Below the pieces are notes generated by a model. That model searched no databases, had not been told where the DNA came from, and saw only the letters and a program-made list of their open reading frames with translations. Shown piece by piece: positions 9,717 through 18,290 of a DNA stretch of 64,000 nt (position 1 is its first letter; each line of letters begins with the position of its first letter). This DNA is from Solirubrobacteraceae bacterium. Its GTDB lineage: Bacteria > Actinomycetota > Thermoleophilia > Solirubrobacterales > Solirubrobacteraceae. The translations under genes and the position numbers were made by a program. The stretch is taken from contig JAJCYD010000013.1 in NCBI GenBank assembly GCA_029263125.1, positions 37,924 to 101,923 on the forward strand. Direction: 5' to 3'.

Positions 9717-11123
9717 ATGGTGATGCAGCGAAAGCGCCTGACAATCGCCGCAACCGCACTCGCAGTCGCCGCCACGACAGGCATCGGCGCGGCGGTCGCG
9801 ACCGGGACGTTCTTCTCAAAGGACCGCGACACCGTTCGCGCGGTCGCGAGGGCCCTGGGCGACCGTCATCCCAAGAACGTGATCTTCCTGCTCGGCGACG
9901 GCATGGGAACACAGGAGATCACCGCCGCCCGCTACTACCAGGGCGCACGCAACAAGCTCAACGTCGACCGGATGCCGCTGACCGGGTTTGACACCACCTG
10001 GTCGGTCAAATCGGGCACGAGCGCACCCTACCTGCCCGACTATGACCCCGACTCGGCCTCGACCGGCACGATGTGGGCAACGGGCCAGAAGACGATCGAC
10101 GGCCGCATCTCCCAGAGCCCCAGCAGCAGCCAGGACGTCCCCGGCAACAACCTCCAGACCGTGCTGGAACACGCACAGCGTCGCGGGAAGAAGGTCGGCG
10201 ACGTGTCGACCGCGCGGATCACCGACGCTACGCCGGCGGTGCTGGCCGCGCACATCTCAAAGCGCGGATGCGAGGGCCCGGCGAACATGGCCGCCTGCGC
10301 GACGGAGACCAAGACCGCCGGAGGCCCCGGCTCGATCGCCGAGCAGCAGGTCGACCACAAGGTCGACGTCCTCCTCGGTGGCGGTCGCGACCGCTATGAG
10401 CAGACGATCACGGGCGGCCCGGATACCGGCAAGACCGTCGTGCAGTCCGCTCAGGACAAGGGCTTTGAATACGTGACCGACGCCGACGGGCTATCGGCCG
10501 TCAACGCCGACAAGCCCGTGCTCGGGCTGTTCTCCTCCGGCCACATGGCGCTGGAATGGAGCGGGCCGGCGTCGTCGACAGGCAAGGGCAACGAGCCCGT
10601 CGCCTGCACCGAGGGCCAGCGCCCGGCCGACCAGCCGAGCCTCGCAGCCATGACCACCAAGGCGATCGACCTGCTGGAGAACCGCCGTGGCTTCTTCCTG
10701 CAAGTCGAGAGCGCATCGATCGACAAGCAGGACCACGCCACGAACGCCTGCGGACAACTCGGCGAGACGGTCGCCTTCGACAACGCGATCGGCGTCGCCC
10801 TGGACTACCAGCGCCGCCATCCCGACACGCTGGTCATCACCACCGCCGATCACTCCCACACCAGCGAGATCGTCTCCGAAGACGCATCCGGATCCGGTCT
10901 GCCGACGGGATACTCGACGAACCTGCTGACCAAGGACGGCCAGACGCTGAGCCTGACCTACGGCACCGCCGGTTACGGTGGCGACGGCCAACCGCCGGTC
11001 ACGCCAGCCCCCAGCCAGCAGCACACCGGTGGCGCTGTCCCGGTGTGGGGAATCGGCCCGCGATCACTCGACGTGCTCGGAACCAACGACCACACCGACC
11101 TGTTCGAAACCCTGGGCGGATAA
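9717..11123 (+). CDS. phoA: Alkaline phosphatase, PhoA type
   Basis: A good AAGGAG site lies about ten bases before the ATG at 9717. The 468-residue protein starts with a signal peptide or anchor (RKRLTIAATALAVAATTGIG). It then shows the PhoA metal and active-site motifs: LLGDGMGTQE, PDSASTGTMWATG with the nucleophilic Ser near residue 113, VSTARITDATPA, SASIDKQDHATN, TTADHSHTSEI and HTGGAVPVWGIGP. The enzyme hydrolyses phosphomonoesters outside the cell using two Zn and one Mg. Its length matches the family. A strong hairpin follows the stop codon. Confidence 0.94.
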   Translation: MVMQRKRLTIAATALAVAATTGIGAAVATGTFFSKDRDTVRAVARALGDRHPKNVIFLLGDGMGTQEITAARYYQGARNKLNVDRMPLTGFDTTWSVKSGTSAPYLPDYDPDSASTGTMWATGQKTIDGRISQSPSSSQDVPGNNLQTVLEHAQRRGKKVGDVSTARITDATPAVLAAHISKRGCEGPANMAACATETKTAGGPGSIAEQQVDHKVDVLLGGGRDRYEQTITGGPDTGKTVVQSAQDKGFEYVTDADGLSAVNADKPVLGLFSSGHMALEWSGPASSTGKGNEPVACTEGQRPADQPSLAAMTTKAIDLLENRRGFFLQVESASIDKQDHATNACGQLGETVAFDNAIGVALDYQRRHPDTLVITTADHSHTSEIVSEDASGSGLPTGYSTNLLTKDGQTLSLTYGTAGYGGDGQPPVTPAPSQQHTGGAVPVWGIGPRSLDVLGTNDHTDLFETLGG

Positions 11124-11147
11124 GCGCCAGCAACCAGCCGTCCGCAC

Positions 11148-11181
11148 GGACCCCGCGGTAGAGAACGTCGCCGCGGGGTCC
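11148..11181 (+). terminator. Stem-loop terminator after phoA
   Basis: GGACCCCGCGG at 11148-11158 pairs perfectly with CCGCGGGGTCC at 11171-11181 around a 12-base loop. It begins 25 bases after the phoA stop. No U-tract follows, as is common in actinobacteria. Confidence 0.65.
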
Positions 11182-11443
11182 ACGCGGCTCCGAACCGACG
11201 CCAGCGACGAGTAGGGCTGCGCTCGACGTCGTCATGGCGCGACTCAAGCGGTGGCGCGATCTCGGCCATGCCCTGAACCATGGGACATCGGCTCGTCTGA
11301 GCATCACCTCACCAAGGCATGAAGGACGGGGCCGCCAGCGTCGAGCCAAGTACGGGCCTCCGCGTCGTGGGAACAGCGGACGAGGACGAATGTTCCTGGA
11401 CGCAGGGAGAGGCGCGGACCACGTTGACGCGATCTACCCCGTG
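11182..11443. other. Gap between convergent genes, nothing recognised
   Basis: This stretch lies between the phoA hairpin and the convergent lipoprotein gene. Frames open here give arginine-rich or low-complexity products with no family resemblance and no ribosome binding site. I see no RNA gene. Confidence 0.5.
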
Positions 11444-12352
11444 TCAGGGTGCTGCGCGGACCTGCCAGGTCTGACCGGCGTCGGTCGAGTGCTTGACGGT
11501 GCCGTCGGGCAGCGCGGCGAGCAGTTCGCCGCCCTCGGCGGTGAACGCGGCGGGCTGACCACCGATCGACCCGGCGGCCTTCCATTGCCGGCCGGCGTCG
11601 GCGCTGACCTGGACGGCGCCGTTGGCATCGATGACGTACAGGCGGTCGCGGCGAGGCCACGCGAGCAGACCGATCAGCTGGGTACGTACCGAGGTGGGCT
11701 GCCAGCGCTCGCCTGCGTCCTTCGTGATGAAGAGCCCTCGTTCGGTGGCGGCTATGGCGCGGTCGGGGTCGCGTGGGTTGATCGCCAGGTCGAACATCGG
11801 CGCCGGCGCCGCGCGCTGCTGCCACGTGGCTCCGGCGTCGCTGCTGACCATCAGCCGCGACGGGGCGCCGTCATAGCCATACACCCGCTCACCGCTGGAC
11901 TCCAAGACATGGAAGTCGGCCTCGCCACTCAGCGAGATCGCCTTCCAGGTGCGGCCGGCGTCCGCAGAGCGGATGAGGCCGAGATTCGGTGGTTGTGAGC
12001 TGTCATTCGGATCGGGATGGCCGGATCCGATGAAGCGATCGGGGCCGAGGATCGAGAAGCCCATGACGTCCTGCTGGCTGTCGCCGTAGCGCTGCGCGCG
12101 CTGCTGGCCCTTGGCGGCGCGAAACAAGCCGTTGTGCGTCGCGATGATCAGCGCGTCGTCGCTCGGATTGACCGCGAGGCCGTGGATGTGCTCGAGCGGG
12201 CTGCCATCTGCCGATCGATCGCCTGAAACGGCATTGCCAGCGCTGCCATTCGAGCCGCCACATGCGACGAGCAAGCCGGCCGCGGAAAGGGCCGCGGTGG
12301 TGGCCAGGAAACGCCGCCGAACAGTGATGACGCAATCGAAGGACAAGCTCAT
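11444..12352 (-). CDS. Lipoprotein with BNR/sortilin-like beta-propeller
   Basis: The 302-residue protein has a basic N-terminus (VRRRF), a hydrophobic core and a lipobox AGLLVAC with the lipidated Cys near residue 31. Propeller blades with Asp-box motifs follow (SADAGRTWK, SSDAGATWQ, TKDAGERW, SADAGRQW, STDAGQTW). Such proteins resemble the F510_1955-type glycosyl-hydrolase-like family and sit outside the membrane. Substrate or partner is unknown. A perfect BlaI-type inverted repeat lies 33 bp upstream, and it is the last gene of the minus-strand group that starts at 14534. Confidence 0.8.
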   Translation of the reverse strand: MSLSFDCVITVRRRFLATTAALSAAGLLVACGGSNGSAGNAVSGDRSADGSPLEHIHGLAVNPSDDALIIATHNGLFRAAKGQQRAQRYGDSQQDVMGFSILGPDRFIGSGHPDPNDSSQPPNLGLIRSADAGRTWKAISLSGEADFHVLESSGERVYGYDGAPSRLMVSSDAGATWQQRAAPAPMFDLAINPRDPDRAIAATERGLFITKDAGERWQPTSVRTQLIGLLAWPRRDRLYVIDANGAVQVSADAGRQWKAAGSIGGQPAAFTAEGGELLAALPDGTVKHSTDAGQTWQVRAAP

Positions 12353-12384
12353 AGCAGCGAGTGTAGCTGCGTATGACGATCACC

Positions 12385-12399
12385 ACTACGCCTCGTAGT
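12385..12399. promoter_or_regulatory. Candidate BlaI-type operator upstream of lipoprotein gene
   Basis: ACTACGCCTCGTAGT is a perfect 6-3-6 inverted repeat. It overlaps the stop codon of the hydrolase gene and ends 33 bp before the lipoprotein start. It has the same half-site spacing as the box at 14578-14592 and matches the ACTAC...GTAGT form of BlaI/CopY-family operators. Binding is inferred. Confidence 0.6.
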
Positions 12400-13723
12400 T
12401 GTGGGGGGCGGAGTTGGCGCGGTCGGCGATGGCGTCGGCGATGCGCTCGTACTGTGTGAGGACGATGAGGTGGTCGCCGTCGACCTCGATCACGGTGACC
12501 GCGTCGTGGGGTGTGTCGAGCACCTCGCCGGCCGGGGTCTGCGGATCGCGGTCTCCAAGCACGACGGTCGTCGGGCGAAGGGGCGCGGCAATCCAGGCCG
12601 GCAGCGGGTTGTCCTGCAACAGCGCCGCGAGAGCATCGCGGTACGCGGGCCAGGAGTGCTGCACGCCATCGCGCGCGACATCGGGAGGTACTCGCCGAGC
12701 GCGGCGCCCCAGGATTGTCGCGACAGGCCGGCGCAGGAGGCACATCAGCCCGCACGCCACGCTGGCGATCGGAGAGCCGTTGACCACCTTGCGCGACAGC
12801 CAGTCGCGCTGGGACAGCCGGTCGCGCGCCTGTTGCGCATCGGCGAAGACCGGCGGTGAGACGAGCACCAGCCCGCTCACGCGCTGGGGCGCGGCCGTCG
12901 CGAGCGCTGCGGCGACCGCGCATCCGAAGGAGTGCCCCGCGACGAGCACGGTGCGCGCTGCGGTCTCGTCCAGCAGGCGCAGCAGCGCATCGACGTGATC
13001 ATCCAGCGCGAACGTTGTCCCGATCGACCGCGAAGCACCGAAGCCCAGCAGATCGGGAGCCAGCACCGTGATCCCGCGAGCCCGTAGCCGTTGGCCGACC
13101 GCTCGCCAGACGTGGCGTGACCCTCCGAGCCCGTGCAGCAGCAGGACGATCGGGATCGCGCCCGGGTCCAAACGGTCGTGGGCGAGCGTACGCAGCGCCG
13201 GCGGATGCTGCGGGCGCAGGAGCGCGTCGCCGCCCAGCCCGATCCCAGGCGCCATCCCCGCGTCCGCCTCCAAGCGGCGGGCACCAATCCAGCGCGAGAG
13301 CACCCACGCGTAGAAGCCCGAGCTCGCCAGCGCGACGAGCAGCCACGCCCGCGCGCCTGCGGGAACGTAGTGGGCGCTGATGTGCCCGAGAAAGACATCC
13401 ATCCAGCCGTCGTGAGGCACGTGCGCACCGCTGAAGAGCAGATCCGGCGCCATCGCGTAGAGGTGCAGTCCCACCACCCACAGCAGCTGCCCTCGCGCCG
13501 GAGCCCCCTTGAGCGCGAGCCAGGCGACGTTGAGCAACGCCGCCGCTGCCAGCCCGACGAGGAAATGCGTCGCCCAGTGAAACGACGCCTCATGACCCCG
13601 ATAGGTCAGATACAGCAGCACTTCCGCGGCGACGACGACCACCAGCTGCGCCAGCAGACCGCGGGGGCGCAGCGGCCGATACGCGATCGCCCAGCCGGCC
13701 GATGACGGTGCCGCGACGTTCAC
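12386..13723 (-). CDS. Membrane protein fused to an alpha/beta hydrolase
   Basis: The GTG at 13723 overlaps the previous stop by four bases (GTGA). Residues 1-170 hold about four membrane helices. The C-terminal 260 residues are an alpha/beta hydrolase with the oxyanion motif LLHGLGGSRHVW, DLLGFGAS, the nucleophile elbow GHSFG near residue 258, the acid in GDRDPQTP and the base in DGDHLIV. The full catalytic triad is present, so an esterase- or lipase-like activity is likely; the substrate is unknown. The gene is part of the BlaI-linked minus-strand operon. The N-terminal membrane domain is not one I can name. Confidence 0.82.
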   Translation of the reverse strand: MNVAAPSSAGWAIAYRPLRPRGLLAQLVVVVAAEVLLYLTYRGHEASFHWATHFLVGLAAAALLNVAWLALKGAPARGQLLWVVGLHLYAMAPDLLFSGAHVPHDGWMDVFLGHISAHYVPAGARAWLLVALASSGFYAWVLSRWIGARRLEADAGMAPGIGLGGDALLRPQHPPALRTLAHDRLDPGAIPIVLLLHGLGGSRHVWRAVGQRLRARGITVLAPDLLGFGASRSIGTTFALDDHVDALLRLLDETAARTVLVAGHSFGCAVAAALATAAPQRVSGLVLVSPPVFADAQQARDRLSQRDWLSRKVVNGSPIASVACGLMCLLRRPVATILGRRARRVPPDVARDGVQHSWPAYRDALAALLQDNPLPAWIAAPLRPTTVVLGDRDPQTPAGEVLDTPHDAVTVIEVDGDHLIVLTQYERIADAIADRANSAPHNYEA

Positions 13724-14295
13724 GTCAGCGCACCCGCGACCGTCTCGAGCTCGAAAGCATGGTCCTGATATCCGGGATCCAGCGTGGCGTAACGCACGTA
13801 CGAGCGCTCGTCGATCAGCGCGTAGCCCACCGGTGGCCCGCCATCGCGCGGACGCGGCATCCCAACCGTTCGCGCTAGCGCCCCACCCCGGTCAGCCGCC
13901 ACCGCGACACGCAGATCGCTGCCCGCGACGCGACCGTCCGCGGCGACCACGACGAGCGCCATACCGCTGGGGACGGCAGCCACGAAGCCAGCCAGCTGCC
14001 GACGGCTGGGCAGCGAACGGTCAAACACCACCACGACCGGACCACGTCCAACCGGATCGCCGGGCAACGACAAGCCGGGGACGCTTCGAGCCTCGTCGCG
14101 GTCGACGAGAAACCCGGCGCGCTGGTCGCCCTGAGCAGGATCGTCCAACGGGCCTGGTACGGCAACACCGGCCATGACGACCGAGGTGAGAACGACGGCC
14201 ATGGCCAACCAGAAGAGCAGTGGACCGCGGGGCGACAGCGGAGGCCGCGCCCCGCGGACGCGCCCCCAGCTGCCATCGTCACAAGCCTGGCTCAA
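13720..14295 (-). CDS. Membrane-anchored thioredoxin-fold-like protein without CxxC
   Basis: The ATG at 14295 overlaps the stop of the upstream 80-residue gene by four bases. The 191-residue protein has one N-terminal membrane helix (LLFWLAMAVVLTSVVMAGVA). The outer domain has the beta-alpha-beta flow of thioredoxin-like proteins (PVVVVFDRSLPSRRQLAGF, GMALVVVAADG, GYALIDERSYVRYATLDPG) but no Cys pair. A redox-inactive thioredoxin-like domain that binds a partner is plausible. The fold assignment rests on pattern only. Confidence 0.6.
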   Translation of the reverse strand: MSQACDDGSWGRVRGARPPLSPRGPLLFWLAMAVVLTSVVMAGVAVPGPLDDPAQGDQRAGFLVDRDEARSVPGLSLPGDPVGRGPVVVVFDRSLPSRRQLAGFVAAVPSGMALVVVAADGRVAGSDLRVAVAADRGGALARTVGMPRPRDGGPPVGYALIDERSYVRYATLDPGYQDHAFELETVAGALT

Positions 14296-14534
14296 GAACT
14301 CCCGCTCGGGACCTGCTCGGGGGCATGGGCGCGATCACGGCGTTCCAACAGCTCGATCTGCGCCCGCAGCCGCGCCTGGTCGGCCTTTAGCTCGTCCAAT
14401 GACAGCGCACGTGGGCTGTGCGCATCCTGCTCCTTGGCCTTGGAGGAGAACATGCCCTTGCCCATGAACAGCATCATCAGGCCCATCCCGATCGGGCAGG
14501 CCAGCAGGATCAGCAGCGGCAGCACATTCTCCAT
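14292..14534 (-). CDS. Small membrane protein with C-terminal coiled coil
   Basis: A GAGGAG site precedes the ATG at 14534. The 80-residue protein has one membrane segment (LPLLILLACPIGMGLMMLFM) and a charged helix (LDELKADQARLRAQIELLE) likely to form a coiled coil. This layout is often seen in small proteins of metal-resistance operons (DUF2933-like). It begins the operon under the BlaI-type box at 14578-14592. Confidence 0.7.
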   Translation of the reverse strand: MENVLPLLILLACPIGMGLMMLFMGKGMFSSKAKEQDAHSPRALSLDELKADQARLRAQIELLERRDRAHAPEQVPSGSS

Positions 14535-14577
14535 GGGGGCTCCTCACGCAGAACAACGGGGCACCCGCCACTATACG

Positions 14578-14592
14578 ACTACACGATGTAGT
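14578..14592. promoter_or_regulatory. Candidate BlaI-type operator
   Basis: ACTACACGATGTAGT is a perfect inverted repeat (ACTACA, 3-base spacer, TGTAGT). It lies 44 bp upstream of the 80-residue membrane protein gene and 86 bp after the M56 peptidase stop, in the only promoter-sized gap of this minus-strand block. The TACA-TGTA core matches BlaI/MecI/CopY-class operators. Confidence 0.7.
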
Positions 14593-14677
14593 TGTTAGAC
14601 CTGCGCCAGCTCAAGACCGCAGTGGTCAGCCGGAGTGCCCCGAGTTCCCCGCCTTGCCCGCGCCCGCGCCGCTGTGC

Positions 14678-15607
14678 TCACGTTCGAGCGTGCGCGAGCG
14701 CGAACCTGATCGTGAGGAGGAGGGCGGCTGCGCCGAGCACCGGCGCGATGGCCATGGCGAGCATGCAGACCTGTACGACGAGCACGGCGATGGAGATGCC
14801 TCCGTGGGGCGCGGCGGCCGCGGTCGCAACGCCCGACGCTCCCACGACTGCGAGTGTCGCGGCTGCGGCGGCCAGCAGAGCGACCGATAGCTGCCAGCGC
14901 GGGGAGCGGCCGAGGAGGTGCTCGACGCGTTCGGGTGCGATACCCACCGTGCCCGCCGGTGCTCGTTCGTCGAAGGTCAGCATCGCCGATGCCAATGCGC
15001 CACGATCGCCACAGCTGCGCACGGCGGCTTCGTCGGCGGCCATCTCTGCCAGGGCGCCGTAGCGGTCGGCGACGTGGCGCATGATCGGCAGGAAGAACAG
15101 CGTGTCGCGCAGGACCCATGCGAGCAGGATGCGCAGTGGATCGCGTCGTCTGGCGTGGTGATCCTCGTGGGCGAGGATGGCCCGCAGCTCGTCAGCGTCC
15201 AGGACGCCCAGTGCCCCGCTGGAGAGGTAGATGCGCGGACGCAGGAGACCGGCGCAGAACGCCTGCGCACGCGCGTCGCGAAAGACCTCGGCGCTCACAC
15301 CGGCGACATGCAGGCGATCGAGCACTCCCAGGCTGCGCATGAGCCGGCGTTGGGAACGGGTGTGATGCAGCACCGTGCGCGAGCCGCAGACGCCGGAGGT
15401 GACGCCGAGGCTGGTGATGACGAGGACGAGGATCGCGGGCCATGACGTGACGGGCACGAACTGGCGGCATGCGTCCGCGAAGTCGCTCAGCGCCGGGGGC
15501 GTCGGGCTGACCGCGAAGAGGACGGCCGCCATGGCGCCCAGCAGCGTCAGCACGCTGATGGCGCCGAGACTGACCGTGAAGCGGTAGTAGCGGCGGGCGC
15601 TAGTCAC
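14678..15607 (-). CDS. BlaR1/M56-family membrane metallopeptidase
   Basis: The GTG at 15607 overlaps the end of the BlaI gene by eight bases; longer frames upstream are antisense or shadow sequence. The 309-residue protein has four to five membrane helices and a zinc peptidase motif HEDHH in ILAHEDHHARRRDP, with a downstream Glu in EMAADEAAVRSC. M56 peptidases such as BlaR1 and MecR1 sense a signal and cleave or inactivate the partner BlaI repressor. No beta-lactam-binding domain follows, so the signal may be something else. The copper genes around it suggest a metal. Confidence 0.85.
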   Translation of the reverse strand: MTSARRYYRFTVSLGAISVLTLLGAMAAVLFAVSPTPPALSDFADACRQFVPVTSWPAILVLVITSLGVTSGVCGSRTVLHHTRSQRRLMRSLGVLDRLHVAGVSAEVFRDARAQAFCAGLLRPRIYLSSGALGVLDADELRAILAHEDHHARRRDPLRILLAWVLRDTLFFLPIMRHVADRYGALAEMAADEAAVRSCGDRGALASAMLTFDERAPAGTVGIAPERVEHLLGRSPRWQLSVALLAAAAATLAVVGASGVATAAAAPHGGISIAVLVVQVCMLAMAIAPVLGAAALLLTIRFALAHART

Positions 15608-16001
15608 GTCGTGCGATGCGCCGCAGTGCCGCGCGGTGCTCGGGATCGAGGTTCTGCACCTGCCGGGTGAAATGGACAAGCGCCATCTCGCCGAACTCGT
15701 CGACGAGGGCCTGGACTTCGGCGGCTGCACGGGCTTCGGTGTACTGCTCGCGGGAGTAGCGGGCGCGGTAGACATCGGTGCGGTGGTTGCGCTCGCGTTG
15801 CAGGATGCGCTTGGCGTAGAGCCGGCCCATGATCGTCAAGATCGTCGTGTAGGCCAGCGGTCTGGCCTCGTGCGTGTTGATGTCGTCGAGGATCTCGCGC
15901 ACCGTCGCCCTATCGCGCTCCCAGACGGCGGCCATGACCTTGCTCTCAAGCTCATGCAGCGCCGGAGGCGGCTCGTCGTTCGCGGCGCTCATCAGCGTCA
16001 T
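15600..16001 (-). CDS. BlaI/MecI-family transcriptional repressor
   Basis: From the ATG at 16001 the protein has 133 residues, the usual BlaI length. A winged-helix domain is visible (LHELESKVMAAVWERDRATV, YTTILTIMGRLYAKRIL) with a C-terminal dimerisation helix. A TTG at 16034 is a possible longer start but would place coding sequence over the promoter. It is cotranscribed with the M56 peptidase (8-bp overlap). Two perfect and one partial candidate operators are nearby. No beta-lactamase gene is in the window, and CopY-like BlaI relatives regulate copper genes. Confidence 0.88.
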   Translation of the reverse strand: MTLMSAANDEPPPALHELESKVMAAVWERDRATVREILDDINTHEARPLAYTTILTIMGRLYAKRILQRERNHRTDVYRARYSREQYTEARAAAEVQALVDEFGEMALVHFTRQVQNLDPEHRAALRRIARRD

Positions 16002-16034
16002 CGTAGCTGTGACGCATCCACCGCCCCCGCGCAA

Positions 16035-16049
16035 CTACACTGCGTCGTC
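16035..16049. promoter_or_regulatory. Imperfect BlaI-type half-site between blaI and copCD
   Basis: ACTACACTGCGTCGT has one exact half-site (ACTACA) and four of six bases of the second. It lies in the 78-bp spacer between the divergent BlaI and CopC-CopD genes, where a BlaI autoregulatory site would be expected. The match is weaker than the two perfect boxes. Confidence 0.4.
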
Positions 16050-16079
16050 GTGGCTGCGATGCGTGGCGACGACCTTGCC

Positions 16080-18290
16080 ATGAGCCGCCGCCCGCCGCTT
16101 CTCCGTCATGCCTCGTCCGCGCTCGTGGCCGGAGTGCTGGTGCTGCTGTCCGGCGCACCATCGGCCTTCGCACACGCCGCGTTCCTCGGATCTGATCCCC
16201 AGCCCGGGGCGCGGCTGCAGACCTCCCCCAAGAGCATCACGCTGCAGTTCACCGAGCCGCTGAACCGCACGCTTGCAAAGGCGAAGATCGTGCGCGCCGG
16301 CGGCGCGACGGTCCCCATGCAGACGACGACGACCTCGCAGAAACGCCTCGTCCTGCGGCCAACCGCCGAGCTTCAGCGTGGCGCCTACCGCGTGCAGTGG
16401 CACAGCGTCTCGACGCAGGACGGCCACGCCCTGGAGGGCTCGTTCTCCTTCGGCGTGCGCGCGGCAGCGACAGGTGGCGGGCACAGCCTGCAGCAGAGCC
16501 CGCTGGCGCGCGGCGGCTGGCTGCGCGTCGGCGCACGCCTGCTGCTGTACATCGCGCTGTTGCTGTTCGCCGGGGCACTCGTGCTGGCAGTGATCCTCGG
16601 GCGCCGGGGCGAGTCGTGGCTGACCGGGCCGCAGATGGACGGCGTGGACGGCGTCGGTCTCGAAGCTGTCCGCCGGCGCGAGCGGTCGATCACGGGCGAC
16701 CTCGGTGTGTGTGCGGTCGGGGCGGCGCTGCTCGCCGCGCTGCTGGAAGCCGCCGACGCGGCGCAGGGCTACTCGCCCGCCGGGTTGAGCGGCTTCCTGC
16801 TCACCAACGCTGCCGGCGCCGGGCGTCTGGCGATCATCGCCTACGCCGCGATCGCCCTCGCGCTGTGGCGGCGACATCCGCGCATCGCGGCGGTGATGGG
16901 CGTCTTCGCACTCGGAGCGGTCGCTGCTTCGGGTCATGCCAGCTCGGCGTCGCCGCGGCTGCTGACGATCGCCAACGACTGGGTGCATCTGCTCGCGGGT
17001 GCCGTCTGGCTGGGCGGGATCGCGCTGATCGTGCTGGTGTGGGGACCGGCGCTTCGCCGCCATGGCCGCCCACTGCGTCTGGCGATCGCCCGCAACGTCC
17101 TACCGGCGTTCGGTCGTGTCGCGCTGCCTGCGTTCGTGATCGTGAGCGCGACCGGGGTCATCAGCCTCGCCGTGCAGCTCGCGCGGGTCGCCGATCTGTG
17201 GCAGACCGCTTACGGTCGCGTGCTGCTCGTCAAGATCGCCCTCGTCGTGCTGATCGCGCTGGCGAGTTGGTGGCACGCGCGGCGCCTGCGCCCGCGAATG
17301 CTGCAGACCTCAGGCGCCGTGGCCACGGTCGAGCGTCGCCACTGGCGGGTCCTGCGCGCCGAGCCGCTGCTGGGCCTGGGCGTCGCTGTGGCGGTCGCGC
17401 TGCTCGCGACGTTCCCGTTGCCGCCGCGTCAGCTCGGCGAGGCCGGCGAGGCGATCGCGTCCGGTCCGGCATGTGACCCCTGCCCGCTGCCGCAACTGAA
17501 GGCCGACGAGCTGGGCGTCGCCGACGGCGCCGGGCAGTACCTCGTCGCGGGATGGCTGCGCCGCGACGGCGACCGCGTGACCGGCACGATCCGCGTCCTG
17601 AACTACAAGAACAAGCCATCGGGAGTGGCATTCACGGTACGAAACGCCAGGCAGAAGTCCTGTGGCACCGGCTGCCAGCGCTTCTCGAGCACCGGCGGCA
17701 GCGTCCGCGTCGCGCTGCGCGATGGCGCACGCCAGAGAATCGCCGAGCTACCGGCGGTGTGGAGGAACAACGCGTCCAAGCGCGCCAGAACCATCCTTGA
17801 GCGCGCGCAGGCGCGGATGCGCGAACTGCGCGGCGTCCGCCAGATCGAGCAGACCACCAGCGGCCCGGGCAGCTATGCCCGCACCGACTACCGCCTGCGC
17901 GCACCCGATCGCCTCGCCTACTCCACCGACAGGGCGACCGAATCGGTCGTGATCGCCAACACCAGCTGGTTTCGCACGCCCGACATCGACTGGCAGCGCC
18001 AGGACTACGGCGCCGGCATCCCGTTCTCGACACGCAGATGGTTTCGCTGGAGCAACTACGCCCGCGACGTCCGCCTGCTGGGCCAATGGCGCCGCAACGG
18101 CCGCCGCTACGCCGAGCTGGCCCTGATGGACCCCGGCACCCCGGCATGGACGCGACTGACCGTCGCGCTGGACAGCATGCACGTCGTCGCCGAACGCCAG
18201 ATCAGCCCGGGCCACTTCACGACGAACACCTACTCAGCCTTTGACAAGCCCAACCGCATCCGAGCACCCGAGGTCAACGATGAACGCTGA
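16080..18290 (+). CDS. CopC-CopD fusion copper protein with extra C-terminal domain
   Basis: The ATG at 16080 is followed by a signal peptide ending ...APSAFAHAAFLG. This leaves the N-terminal His that CopC uses to bind copper. The CopC domain continues with SKSITLQFTEPLN-like sequence and SVSTQDGHALEGSFSFGV, including the D-x-H ligand motif. Residues about 140-440 are a multi-helix CopD domain. The last 280 residues form an unusual exported domain (KSCGTGCQRF, SGPGSYARTDYRLRAPD). An ATG at 16059 is an alternative start. The role is copper handling at the membrane, probably import or periplasmic buffering. It overlaps the next gene by 11 bp. Confidence 0.85.
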   Translation: MSRRPPLLRHASSALVAGVLVLLSGAPSAFAHAAFLGSDPQPGARLQTSPKSITLQFTEPLNRTLAKAKIVRAGGATVPMQTTTTSQKRLVLRPTAELQRGAYRVQWHSVSTQDGHALEGSFSFGVRAAATGGGHSLQQSPLARGGWLRVGARLLLYIALLLFAGALVLAVILGRRGESWLTGPQMDGVDGVGLEAVRRRERSITGDLGVCAVGAALLAALLEAADAAQGYSPAGLSGFLLTNAAGAGRLAIIAYAAIALALWRRHPRIAAVMGVFALGAVAASGHASSASPRLLTIANDWVHLLAGAVWLGGIALIVLVWGPALRRHGRPLRLAIARNVLPAFGRVALPAFVIVSATGVISLAVQLARVADLWQTAYGRVLLVKIALVVLIALASWWHARRLRPRMLQTSGAVATVERRHWRVLRAEPLLGLGVAVAVALLATFPLPPRQLGEAGEAIASGPACDPCPLPQLKADELGVADGAGQYLVAGWLRRDGDRVTGTIRVLNYKNKPSGVAFTVRNARQKSCGTGCQRFSSTGGSVRVALRDGARQRIAELPAVWRNNASKRARTILERAQARMRELRGVRQIEQTTSGPGSYARTDYRLRAPDRLAYSTDRATESVVIANTSWFRTPDIDWQRQDYGAGIPFSTRRWFRWSNYARDVRLLGQWRRNGRRYAELALMDPGTPAWTRLTVALDSMHVVAERQISPGHFTTNTYSAFDKPNRIRAPEVNDER

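Noticed and set aside
14678..16001. Beta-lactamase regulatory locus blaR1-blaI
   Set aside because: The peptidase lacks a penicillin-binding sensor domain and there is no beta-lactamase gene; neighbours are copper and envelope genes.
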